Shown piece after piece: positions 1 to 6,155 of a DNA stretch of 9,866 nt. Source of the stretch: JBAZCO01 sp041654915 (lineage in GTDB: Bacteria > Bacillota > Clostridia > Christensenellales > DTU072); NCBI GenBank assembly GCA_041654915.1, contig JBAZCO010000063.1, forward strand, positions 1 to 9,866. Direction: 5' to 3'. Position 1 is the first letter of the stretch; every line of letters begins with the position of its first letter. The translations under genes were made by a program, and so were the position numbers. Below the pieces are notes generated by a model that was not told where the DNA came from, did no database searches, and was given only the letters and a program-made list of their open reading frames with translations.

Positions 1-180
1 GAACTTCTTGGTCGTCCAAAGGGGTTCAAGTTTTTTGTTAGGGATATCTCTTTGCGCTCTGGCAGCGGCTTTATAGTTGCGGTGTCGGGAAAAATTATGC
101 TAATGCCCGGGCTTTCCAAAAACCCCGCCGCCCTCGGTATGCAAATCGACTCTAAAGGCAACATAGACGGGCTATCGTAA
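1..180 (+). CDS. fhs: Formate-tetrahydrofolate ligase, C-terminal fragment
   Basis: An open frame enters from the left edge and stops at TAA 178-180, giving the last 59 residues. They read as the C-terminal end of formate-tetrahydrofolate ligase (10-formyl-THF synthetase): a PKGF segment, then VRDISLRSGSGFIVAVSGKI, then MLMPGLSKNPAA, ending in DSKGNIDGLS. The family typically shows V-R-D/E-[IV]-x-L-S-A-G-A-G-F-I-V followed by I-M-x-M-P-G-L-P-K-x-P-A-A and a final D-x-x-G-x-I-x-G-L-F. The enzyme uses ATP to join formate to tetrahydrofolate in the cytoplasm. Its product feeds purine synthesis and, in acetogens, the Wood-Ljungdahl pathway. The neighbouring purC and purF on the same strand fit the purine role. 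The catalytic N-terminal part lies outside the window, so completeness cannot be judged. No terminator is visible between it and purC. Confidence 0.9.
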   Translation, partial: ELLGRPKGFKFFVRDISLRSGSGFIVAVSGKIMLMPGLSKNPAALGMQIDSKGNIDGLS

Positions 181-210
181 AATTACAATAATTTTTATCT
201 ACAATATAGC

Positions 211-247
211 TTGATTATTTGCAAAATTCCTTTTGATATGTTATGTT
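211..247 (+). promoter_or_regulatory. Weak candidate promoter upstream of purC
   Basis: The 97-bp gap between fhs and purC is AT-rich. It holds TTGATT (211-216) and TTTGCA (218-223) as possible -35 elements and TATGTT (242-247) as a possible -10, 18 bases after TTTGCA. Each box matches consensus at only about four or five positions. No intrinsic terminator follows fhs, so purC may equally be read through from fhs. No PurR box resembling the Bacillus CCGAAC motif and no purine riboswitch core were seen. Confidence 0.25.
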
Positions 248-277
248 ATTTGTATCATATAAAAAGGAGTTTTCCTT

Positions 278-991
278 ATGGAGAAAACAGTTCAGTTGTA
301 CGAAGGCAAGGCTAAAAAAGTCTTTTTAACCACAGACCCAAACGCCGTACTAGTAGAGTACAAGGACGATGCCACCGCTTTCAACGGTCTTAAAAAAGGG
401 CAGATTCTCGGCAAGGGCGCTGTAAACAACAGATGTTCTAACTTTCTTTTTCAAATGCTGGAAAAAAAGGGTATTCCCACTCACTACATAAAAGAGGTGT
501 CCGACACCCAAACCTTTGTAAAAAAAGTGGAAATAGTTCCTTTGGAAGTGATTGTGCGAAATATTGCCGCTGGCAGTTTATCAAAAAGGCTGGGTATTGC
601 CGAAGGCACTCCTATGAAAAGCACCGTGCTTGAGTTTTGCTACAAAAACGATGAACTTGGCGACCCTATGATAAACGAGTACCATGCGCTTGCAATGGAC
701 TTTGCCACGCAAGCGGAAATCGACACGATAAAAGCTATGAGCTTTGCTATTAACGACATTCTCCGTGCTTATTTAAAGGATATCAATATAGATTTAATAG
801 ATTTTAAGTTGGAATTTGGCAGATATAAGGGGCAAATAATTTTAGCTGACGAAATCTCTCCCGATACCTGCCGTTTTTGGGATTCTCGCACGCAAGAAAA
901 ATTGGATAAAGACCGCTTTAGACGGGATATGGGCGGCGTAGAGGATGCCTACCAAGAAGTGCTTGCCAGACTTATGGGGATTCAAGAATGA
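278..991 (+). CDS. purC: Phosphoribosylaminoimidazole-succinocarboxamide synthase (SAICAR synthase)
   Basis: The 237-residue protein matches the usual size of bacterial PurC. It converts CAIR, aspartate and ATP to SAICAR in de novo purine synthesis, in the cytoplasm. The N-terminal LYEGKAKKVF (7-16) is the nucleotide-binding start typical of the family. The first SAICAR synthetase signature is at 86-100 (IVPLEVIVRNIAAGS) and the second at 173-181 (LIDFKLEFG). LADEISPDTCRFWD (189-202) is the conserved substrate/metal-binding stretch. The ATG at 278 has AAGGAG at 264-269 with 8 bases of spacing, which fixes the start. The stop overlaps the start of purF by four bases (ATGA), so the two are probably translationally coupled. 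Nothing appears truncated or altered. Confidence 0.97.
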   Translation: MEKTVQLYEGKAKKVFLTTDPNAVLVEYKDDATAFNGLKKGQILGKGAVNNRCSNFLFQMLEKKGIPTHYIKEVSDTQTFVKKVEIVPLEVIVRNIAAGSLSKRLGIAEGTPMKSTVLEFCYKNDELGDPMINEYHALAMDFATQAEIDTIKAMSFAINDILRAYLKDINIDLIDFKLEFGRYKGQIILADEISPDTCRFWDSRTQEKLDKDRFRRDMGGVEDAYQEVLARLMGIQE

Positions 992-2379
992 AGGATGCAA
1001 TCATTCTTGACGAACACGAGCTGGGTGTTAAAGAGGAATGCGGAGTTATAGGCATAATCAGCAAAGAAAAAAAGGAGCTTGCCCGTGACATATATTTTGG
1101 GCTGTTTGCACTCCAACACCGTGGGCAAGAAAGTGCGGGCATAGCCGTGCATTATAGCCAAAATTCAATAGCATATTACAAGAATATGGGACTGGTAAAC
1201 GATGTGTTCGGTGAGGAGGAACTCTCGCTTTTGCCGCCCACAAGAGCTGGCATAGGGCATGTGCGGTACAGTACAGCAGGCTCAAGCAATGTGGTAAACG
1301 CTCAACCCGTGGTTTTTTATGGCAGACACGGCAGAATGGCGCTTGCTCACAACGGCAACATAGTAAATTCAGTTGCCATAAAGAACAAGATGATAAGCGA
1401 GGGGCATATTTTCCAAAGCTCCACCGATACCGAGGTTATCGCCGCATATATTAATGAATGCAGCATCAACTCCCTAAAAGAGGGTATACTCACCGCCGCC
1501 AAAGGCTTGACGGGAGCTTATGCGCTTGTGATAATTGCCGAGGAAAAGCTTTATGCAATACGAGATAGAAACGGGTTGCGCCCTCTTGTCATAGGCGAAA
1601 AGGAAGGCGACTATATATTTGCAAGCGAGTCTTGCGCCCTAGATGCAATAGATGCAACCTTAATACGGGATGTACTTCCCGGTGAGCTTGTTTCAATAGA
1701 TACAAGCGGCAATATCACTTCGGACTTTCTCCCAAACATAGACAAAAAATCATGCATATTTGAGTATGTTTACCTTGCAAGGAGCGACTCCATAATAGAC
1801 AAGGTCAGCGTATATGATTCTCGTTACGAATGCGGTAAAAAGCTTGCCGCTCTTTACAAAATAGATGCCGATATAGTTGCAGGCGTACCCGACTCCGCCC
1901 TTGTTACCGCACGGGGTTATAGTGACGCAAGCGGTATACCGTATGCGGATGCACTCTCTAAAAACCGTTATATCGGACGAACTTTTATCCAACCCACCCA
2001 ATCTATGCGTGAGAGCAGTGTGAGGGTAAAGCTAACCGCCTTTCGTGCCAACATCAAGGGCAAGCGGTTAATTCTCATAGATGACTCAATAGTGAGAGGC
2101 ACAACAAGCAAGAAAATCATCCAACTGCTGCGCAAAAACGGAGTAGCCGAAATACATATGCTTGTCGCATCCCCAATAATAAAGTATCCTTGCTTTTTTG
2201 GCGTAGATATGGACACGCCCGAACAACTGATAGGCGGCTTTCGTACCCTAGAGGAAATTCGCTTAGAAATTGGCGCAGACACCTTGCAGTACATACCCTT
2301 AGAGGAGTTGCAAAGTGCGTGCAAAGATAAAAACAACGACTACTGTATGGGCTGTTTTGATGGGAAATACCCTTTGTGA
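988..2379 (+). CDS. purF: Amidophosphoribosyltransferase (PRPP amidotransferase)
   Basis: This 463-residue enzyme catalyses the committed step of purine synthesis, PRPP plus glutamine to phosphoribosylamine. The N-terminal Ntn glutaminase domain begins with a 17-residue propeptide. Cys18 in EECGVIG is the expected nucleophile after cleavage, and HNGNIVN lies at 121-127. The C-terminal phosphoribosyltransferase domain carries the PRPP loop LILIDDSIVRGTTSK (361-375). Cysteines in KSCIFEY (256), YPCFFGVDMDTP (402) and DYCMGCFDG (453 and 456) correspond to the four [4Fe-4S] ligands known in the Bacillus subtilis enzyme, so this is the Fe-S, self-processed, oxygen-sensitive type. The start is the ATG overlapping the purC stop, with GGGGA at 976-980 as a modest ribosome site. 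No further pur gene follows; the transcript ends at the hairpin at 2453-2493. Confidence 0.97.
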   Translation: MKDAIILDEHELGVKEECGVIGIISKEKKELARDIYFGLFALQHRGQESAGIAVHYSQNSIAYYKNMGLVNDVFGEEELSLLPPTRAGIGHVRYSTAGSSNVVNAQPVVFYGRHGRMALAHNGNIVNSVAIKNKMISEGHIFQSSTDTEVIAAYINECSINSLKEGILTAAKGLTGAYALVIIAEEKLYAIRDRNGLRPLVIGEKEGDYIFASESCALDAIDATLIRDVLPGELVSIDTSGNITSDFLPNIDKKSCIFEYVYLARSDSIIDKVSVYDSRYECGKKLAALYKIDADIVAGVPDSALVTARGYSDASGIPYADALSKNRYIGRTFIQPTQSMRESSVRVKLTAFRANIKGKRLILIDDSIVRGTTSKKIIQLLRKNGVAEIHMLVASPIIKYPCFFGVDMDTPEQLIGGFRTLEEIRLEIGADTLQYIPLEELQSACKDKNNDYCMGCFDGKYPL

Positions 2380-2452
2380 AATAAAAAATAAGGACACAAA
2401 AATTATTTTTTGAGCGCTTGTCCCTATAAAAATACATATCCAAAGATATCCG

Positions 2453-2493
2453 TACCGCAAACTGCGCTTACCCTAGTTTGCGGTATTTTTTTT
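2453..2493 (+). terminator. Rho-independent terminator of the fhs-purC-purF unit
   Basis: A perfect 11-bp stem (TACCGCAAACT at 2453-2463, AGTTTGCGGTA at 2475-2485) encloses an 11-base loop and is followed at once by eight T residues (2486-2493). It lies 73 bases after the purF stop and just before the tandem repeats, which start at 2494. Confidence 0.93.
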
Positions 2494-2811
2494 GTGTACA
2501 TAATTTTTAGCACCGTACTTTCTACCCTTTTGACGGGAGAAGTTAATAGCAAACAATATAATATGCAGCAACTGTGTACATAGTTTTTAGCACCATACTT
2601 TCTATTCCCTCTGACGGGAGAAGTTAATAGCAAACAATCATATGTAACAAGTGTGTACATAGTTTTTAGCACCGTACTTTCTATTCCCTCTGACGGGAGA
2701 AGTTAATAGCAAACAATCATATGTAACAAGTGTGTACATAGTTTTTAGCGCCATACTTTCTACCCTTTTGACGGGAGAAGTTAATAGCAAACAATATAAT
2801 ATGCAGCAGGT
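2494..2811. repeat. Tandem array of four 79-80 bp repeats
   Basis: Four head-to-tail units lie at 2494-2573, 2574-2652, 2653-2731 and 2732-2811, each beginning GTGTACATA. A 26-bp core beginning GACGGGAGAAG and ending GCAAACAAT is identical in all four (2532-2557, 2613-2638, 2692-2717, 2770-2795). Two variants exist. Type A (units 1 and 4) has CTACCCTTTT before the core and ATAATATGCAGCA after it. Type B (units 2 and 3) has CTATTCCCTCT before and CATATGTAACAAGT after, and the two B units differ at one base. A partial fifth start (GTGTGACA) follows at 2812-2819. Frames through the array on the minus strand are repeat translations, not genes. No transposase or strong hairpin was seen. The role is unknown; it may be a minisatellite, an interspersed repeat family, or a protein-binding array. 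Confidence 0.9.
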
Positions 2812-2816
2812 GTGTG

Positions 2817-2838
2817 ACAAATTAAAAAATAAATTTGT
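2817..2838. promoter_or_regulatory. AT-rich dyad upstream of the padR promoter
   Basis: Perfect 7-bp arms ACAAATT (2817-2823) and AATTTGT (2832-2838) flank an eight-base A-rich centre, ending nine bases before the -35 box. It could act as an UP element through its A-tracts or as a regulator site. This is inference from position and symmetry only. Confidence 0.35.
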
Positions 2839-2847
2839 AATTTTCTC

Positions 2848-2876
2848 TTGACACTCAATACTATGCAATGTATAAT
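2848..2876 (+). promoter_or_regulatory. Consensus sigma-A promoter of the padR operon
   Basis: TTGACA (2848-2853) and TATAAT (2871-2876) are separated by exactly 17 bases, a perfect vegetative promoter. Transcription should begin near 2883. This excludes the upstream in-frame ATG at 2868, which lies beside the -10 box, as the start of the downstream gene. Confidence 0.9.
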
Positions 2877-2878
2877 AT
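2858..2878. promoter_or_regulatory. Candidate PadR operator over the -10 box
   Basis: ATACTATGC (2858-2866) and GTATAATAT (2870-2878) form an inverted repeat with seven of nine positions matched around a three-base centre. It covers the spacer and -10 element. PadR proteins commonly repress their own promoters by binding AT-rich dyads of this kind, so it is a reasonable autoregulatory operator. Part of the symmetry could come from the -10 box itself. Confidence 0.4.
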
Positions 2879-2885
2879 TATGCGT

Positions 2886-2892
2886 AAAGAGG
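2886..2892 (+). promoter_or_regulatory. Ribosome-binding site that sets the padR-like start
   Basis: AAAGAGG lies eight bases before the ATG at 2901 and downstream of the expected transcription start near 2883. This supports 2901 rather than 2868 as the start codon. Confidence 0.7.
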
Positions 2893-2900
2893 TATATGGA

Positions 2901-3209
2901 ATGATACAGCTAAAAAAAGGGTTTCTGGATATTATAGTTCTTGCCGCCCTTATGGAAAAAGATTCATATGGATATAAAATAATTCAAGATATATCCGATG
3001 TTATCGAAGTGAGTGAATCTACCCTATATCCCGTTTTGAGAAGGTTGGAAGTGCAAGGACTCCTAACTACCTATACTTATCAGCACGGGGGCAGGCTAAG
3101 AAAATATTACAGCATTACACCCGCAGGAATAGCGAGGGTGTATGGTTTCACCGATGATTGGCGGCAGCTTAAAAAAGCATATGATTTTGTGCTATCAAAA
3201 TTAAAATAA
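2901..3209 (+). CDS. PadR-family transcriptional regulator
   Basis: A 102-residue winged-helix protein of the compact PadR type. The N-terminal helices read MIQLKKGFLDIIVLAALMEK, then DSYGYKIIQDI (21-31). The recognition helix region VSESTLYPVLRRLEVQGLL (37-55) is the family hallmark, the wing is at 56-73 (GGRLRKYYSIT), and a C-terminal dimerisation helix is at 86-101. It should bind DNA as a dimer and probably represses its own operon; its inducer is unknown. The frame is open back to ATG 2868, but that codon adjoins the -10 box, whereas ATG 2901 has a ribosome site and gives the normal family N-terminus. The gene lies 14 bases before a DUF1700 gene, the usual partner of such regulators. Confidence 0.93.
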   Translation: MIQLKKGFLDIIVLAALMEKDSYGYKIIQDISDVIEVSESTLYPVLRRLEVQGLLTTYTYQHGGRLRKYYSITPAGIARVYGFTDDWRQLKKAYDFVLSKLK

Positions 3210-3223
3210 AGGAAAGAGGATGT

Positions 3224-3832
3224 ATGAATAAACAAAACTTTTTAAATGGATTGGAAAAATCTCTTAAATCTTTTAGTCCAGCCGAAAGAGCAAAAGTAAT
3301 CTTTTATTATGATGAACTAATAAGCGACCGTATGGAGGGGGGAGATAGAGAAAGTGATATAATTGCCTCCTTAGGGTCAGTAAAAGATATTTCACAACGA
3401 ATAAAAGCTGAATTAAATGATGAAAGGTTGCAAGGCTCTCCCTCTAAGCGTTCATCAGTTAAAGGGGTGGGGGTGTTAGTCAGCTTGCTTGCGACTCCTG
3501 TACTTATTCCCTTTGGAATAATCTTTTTCATCCTTTTTATTACGGCGTTATTCACTCTTTTTGGGCTAGTGGTGGGTTTTGGCGGTGCAGGACTCGGCTT
3601 AGCTATCGCAATTATCCCATCCACAGTAGCGGCTTTTGGAGAGATGGGTATAGCGGGGGCGTTAGTGGTAAGCGGTAGTATGCTGTTTGCCATAAGTATT
3701 ATGGGGATATTGTTTGTGCTTGTATCCACATACGGAGGCAAACTTTTAGGTTGGATGTTAAGAAGTGTATCAAAATATGTTAAAAAAAGTTACGAAAATC
3801 AAGGAGGATATCATAATGAAAACCGCATTTAA
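3224..3832 (+). CDS. HAAS-domain (DUF1700) membrane protein
   Basis: A 202-residue protein. Residues 1-62 form the cytoplasmic helical HAAS/DUF1700 domain: MNKQNFLNGLEKSLKSFSPA, then a helix with IFYYDELISDRMEGG and the segment IIASLGSVKDISQRIKAEL. The remainder is hydrophobic, with membrane segments at about 82-118, 119-136 and 142-170, ending in a basic tail (MLRSVSKYVKKSY). Proteins of this family are commonly encoded next to PadR regulators and DUF4097 proteins and are thought to link membrane state to the regulator; the mechanism is not established. The start at ATG 3224 follows GGAAAGAGG (3211-3219). An ATG at 3220 in another frame hits a stop after three codons. The 3' end overlaps the next gene by 17 bases, suggesting translational coupling. 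Confidence 0.88.
   Translation: MNKQNFLNGLEKSLKSFSPAERAKVIFYYDELISDRMEGGDRESDIIASLGSVKDISQRIKAELNDERLQGSPSKRSSVKGVGVLVSLLATPVLIPFGIIFFILFITALFTLFGLVVGFGGAGLGLAIAIIPSTVAAFGEMGIAGALVVSGSMLFAISIMGILFVLVSTYGGKLLGWMLRSVSKYVKKSYENQGGYHNENRI
3801..3807 (+). promoter_or_regulatory. Strong ribosome-binding site inside the DUF1700 gene
   Basis: AAGGAGG lies eight bases before ATG 3816. It selects this codon over the in-frame ATGs at 3765 and 3777, which lack such a site and would add 17 or 13 residues before the membrane anchor. Confidence 0.8.
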
Positions 3833-4703
3833 GGTCTTTATAGCAATACTCATCGTAGGGTTAGTCTTAGGTATAATAGGATTGGCAATTACAGGCTTTG
3901 ATTTAAATAAATTTAAATCCGACCCAAACAGCACCAAGGTTGAAAAACAAGAAACTTTAGGAAGTAAATCTCAAATAACAATAGATGCTGAAAATAATGA
4001 GATATCATTCTCTGTTAGCAGTGATGACGACATTCATATAACTTATTACGAATCGGATGACTACATCGTTTCCTACCAAGCAGATGAGGAAAAAATAGAT
4101 ATATCGGCTCAATATAAAAAAAGATGGTTGACTTGGGGAGTAACAAAAAACCATCCTATCACAGTATCTCTCCCATCTGCTTTCAATGGTTCATTGGATG
4201 CGCAAACAAACAATGGCAAAATTAGTATTAATAGTTCCGGTGTTGTTTTTTCGGGGATAACTTTCACAACCAACAATGGTAAAATATCTTTAGACAATGT
4301 AGTTTGTGAGGGAAATATTGATGTTCAATCTGATAACGGAGAAATAAGCTTTAAAAATGTTGAGGGCAAAAATTTGATGGCGGATGTTAATAACGGAAAG
4401 GTGAAAGGTCGTAACATAAAAGGTGACAGCATAGTTTTTGGTACGGATAACGGTGAGATAGATGCCACCGATATCTTATCCCCTCACATAGAATTATCTT
4501 CCTCCAACGGCAATATAAAGGGAACAATAATCGGCAATTCCGATGATTATAAAGCGGTGCTATCGGTATCTCTTGGCAATATAAAATATAATGCTCAGTC
4601 TATGGGTTCGCAAACGATAAATCCGTCCGCTCCCAAATACATCAAGGCTAAAACCAGCATGGGTAGCGTAGATATTAGCTTCAAAGAACCGCCTTTGGGA
4701 TAA
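3816..4703 (+). CDS. Membrane-anchored DUF4097 beta-strand repeat protein
   Basis: From ATG 3816 the protein has 295 residues. A single hydrophobic segment (about 5-27, FKVFIAILIVGLVLGIIGLA) anchors it, leaving most of the chain outside the cytoplasm. The remainder is rich in short beta strands with recurring NNGKI, DNGEI or NGNI turns, whose glycines fall at 134, 155, 175, 194, 213 and 232. The 19-21 residue spacing suggests beta-solenoid rungs, as expected for DUF4097/DUF4098 (YvlB-like) proteins. A globular strand region (about 50-120) precedes the repeats. No enzymatic motif is seen. As the third gene of a padR-DUF1700-DUF4097 set it probably serves at the cell surface or envelope, but the exact role is unknown. 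There is no lipobox or cell-wall sorting motif, and the final residues are EPPLG. Confidence 0.88.
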   Translation: MKTAFKVFIAILIVGLVLGIIGLAITGFDLNKFKSDPNSTKVEKQETLGSKSQITIDAENNEISFSVSSDDDIHITYYESDDYIVSYQADEEKIDISAQYKKRWLTWGVTKNHPITVSLPSAFNGSLDAQTNNGKISINSSGVVFSGITFTTNNGKISLDNVVCEGNIDVQSDNGEISFKNVEGKNLMADVNNGKVKGRNIKGDSIVFGTDNGEIDATDILSPHIELSSSNGNIKGTIIGNSDDYKAVLSVSLGNIKYNAQSMGSQTINPSAPKYIKAKTSMGSVDISFKEPPLG

Positions 4704-4770
4704 TCATAAGAACAAAAAGAATGTAGAAAAAGGCTAAAAAATTATTTGAAAAAAACAAAAGACAAAAATA

Positions 4771-4804
4771 AAGTTTTTCGCCCAAAATCTTGGGCGAAAA
4801 ACTT
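4771..4804. terminator. Bidirectional hairpin terminator between convergent genes
   Basis: A perfect 15-bp inverted repeat (4771-4785 and 4790-4804) has a four-base loop and a CGCCCAA/TTGGGCG core. On the minus strand it is followed after two bases by a run of five T, and on the plus strand by TTTTTTT at 4812-4818 after seven bases. It lies between the stop of the DUF4097 gene (4703) and the stop of the convergent GtrA gene (4884), so it probably ends transcripts from both sides. The rest of the 180-bp gap is AT-rich with no visible gene. Confidence 0.85.
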
Positions 4805-4883
4805 GAAACTGTTTTTTTATAATATTTCTCATTCTTTTAGTAATTTATTATATTGATACTAATTAAATTAAAAGATATTTCTT

Positions 4884-5420
4884 TTAAGTCACTGTCAGCT
4901 GCTCTTCGTGTTCTTCCTCTTCGTCATACTTGCGCATTATTACAAACTTGTTCATCACAAACACTATGCAGAATGAGGCAAACATCCAAATAAACTTGCC
5001 TAGCAAGCTGCTTAGGTCAGGATTATTCAATAACCTTTCCAAAGCGGTAACTATGATTGGACCTGTGTATGTTTGCACACCTATTATTATAAGTACCATT
5101 ATGGTATACACCGTTATACTAAAGGCAAGGTTATTGTTTGCATTAAAAGTTTTTTTGCGGTTGGTAATAAAAGATATCACTTGCGCAATCGTTGTTGATA
5201 CCAAAAAGGCTATCATTGTTCCCAACCCGCCGCCAACCCCGCCGTCATAGTTAAAAATAAACCATTGGAACGACTGAGCATTTAGGGATTTTAGCAACCA
5301 ACTATTTAATGCAAAAAAAGTTGTCACTTCGGCAACTGCCGCTATACAACTTATCAAGGTGAACTTGATAAGTTGCAGCAGCGACTCGTGTTCGGATATA
5401 AATTTTTTAATTTTCTCCAT
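4884..5420 (-). CDS. GtrA-family membrane protein
   Basis: A 178-residue protein with four likely membrane helices (about 16-43, 68-86, 98-127 and 140-160). The first opens with LIKFTLISCIAAVAEVTTFF. The second is followed by FITNRKKTF (84-92), the GtrA-type signature (N-R-x-x-T-F). GtrA-like proteins are implicated in flipping polyprenyl-phosphate sugars or otherwise supporting cell-surface glycosylation, but many family members have no defined substrate. Two oddities are a glycine-rich loop before helix 2 (YDGGVGGGLG, 58-67) and an acidic tail (YDEEEEHEEQ). The start at 5420 has AAAGG at 5428-5432, seven bases upstream. It lies 49 bases after dhaL on the same strand with no terminator between, so it may be the last gene of the dha transcript. 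No glycosyltransferase gene is adjacent. Confidence 0.85.
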   Translation of the reverse strand: MEKIKKFISEHESLLQLIKFTLISCIAAVAEVTTFFALNSWLLKSLNAQSFQWFIFNYDGGVGGGLGTMIAFLVSTTIAQVISFITNRKKTFNANNNLAFSITVYTIMVLIIIGVQTYTGPIIVTALERLLNNPDLSSLLGKFIWMFASFCIVFVMNKFVIMRKYDEEEEHEEQLTVT

Positions 5421-5469
5421 AACTTTACCTTTGGTAGCTGTTTTCCTATGCTTTTTTCTTAAAGTTGTA

Positions 5470-6126
5470 TTATCTTGCTTTGAGTGCCTTTACGATTTCG
5501 GTAAATATCACACCCACTCCGAATGCGCCTGCATCGGGATGCCCTATACTTCTGTCGCCAACAGTGCCTGCCCTGCCCATTTTTGCTGCTATAAGCTTGG
5601 TGCTTTCTGCGCCTGCAACTGCCGCCTCTGCGGCTTTTTCCATAGCAGTTAGGAGGTCTTCTCCTTTTTCGGCAAGTTCGGTAAGGGTATCAGCGGCGGG
5701 AGCGGCGGCATCTATGAGTGTCTTGTCGCCCACAACTGCGCCACGCCCAAAAGAGCGTTCGCCCGTCCTTTGCACAGCCTTAACAGCCGCTTGCAAGATA
5801 TCGGCAAGTTCGCTAAGCCCTATTTCCTCTGCATCGCCCGCCGCCTTTGCCGCACCACGGAATGCGCTGCCCCATATAGGTCCGCTTGCGCCGCCACAGT
5901 ATTCCATAATAATCATACCGCAACTTCTTAGGAAATCGCCAATGTTATCTCTCTCTAAAGTATCCCACTCTTTAAGCAATTGCTTAAAACCCTTGGCTAG
6001 CGACATACCAAAGTCGCCGTCTCCTGCTGCGCTGTCCAACTCGCAAAAAGGAACTTCGTTGGCAATTGCAACATCTGCCATTGTTTTAATGATAAACTCC
6101 ATATCTTGGGTTGTAATTTTATTCAC
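5470..6126 (-). CDS. dhaL: Dihydroxyacetone kinase, ADP/ATP-binding subunit DhaL
   Basis: DhaL is the nucleotide-binding subunit that hands the phosphate to dihydroxyacetone held on DhaK. From the GTG at 6126 it has 218 residues, close to the usual 210. The metal-binding DSAAGDGDFG (31-40) supplies Asp31, Asp36 and Asp38, matching the three Mg-binding aspartates of E. coli DhaL. CGGASGPIWGSAF (77-89), GDKTLIDA (133-140) and GRAGTVGDRSIGHPDAGA (184-201) are the other conserved blocks. An in-frame GTG at 6135 overlaps the ribosome site, so the GTG at 6126, eight bases after AAGGAG, is preferred. It is 29 bases from dhaK. No dhaM follows. Confidence 0.94.
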   Translation of the reverse strand: MNKITTQDMEFIIKTMADVAIANEVPFCELDSAAGDGDFGMSLAKGFKQLLKEWDTLERDNIGDFLRSCGMIIMEYCGGASGPIWGSAFRGAAKAAGDAEEIGLSELADILQAAVKAVQRTGERSFGRGAVVGDKTLIDAAAPAADTLTELAEKGEDLLTAMEKAAEAAVAGAESTKLIAAKMGRAGTVGDRSIGHPDAGAFGVGVIFTEIVKALKAR

Positions 6127-6134
6127 TCTAGTCA

Positions 6135-6140
6135 CTCCTT
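6135..6140 (-). promoter_or_regulatory. Ribosome-binding site that sets the dhaL start
   Basis: AAGGAG on the minus strand lies eight bases before GTG 6126. The GTG at 6133-6135 shares a base with this site, so it cannot use it for initiation. Confidence 0.75.
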
Positions 6141-6155
6141 ATAAAACCGTTAACC

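Noticed and set aside
181..277. Purine riboswitch or PurR box upstream of purC
   Set aside because: No conserved aptamer loops or CCGAAC-type motif are visible in this AT-rich gap.
2390..2425. Hairpin AAGGACA/TGTCCCT after purF
   Set aside because: Only six of seven pairs, a 22-base loop and no T run; the strong terminator at 2453 explains the transcript end.
2494..2811. CRISPR array
   Set aside because: The sequence between the 26-bp cores is itself repeated in two variants, so there are no unique spacers, and no cas gene is near.
2494..2811. Array of promoters (TTGACG and TATAAT in type A units)
   Set aside because: The spacing is 21 bases, too long for sigma-A, and type B units lack both boxes.
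2424..2868. Minus-strand open frames across the tandem repeats with repeated CLLLTSPV peptides
   Set aside because: They are translations of the non-coding repeat; units of 79-80 bp shift frame between copies, and the frames run through the purF terminator or the padR promoter.
3307..3741. 144-residue minus-strand open frame
   Set aside because: It is antisense to the DUF1700 gene, which has family resemblance, a ribosome site and an operon context.
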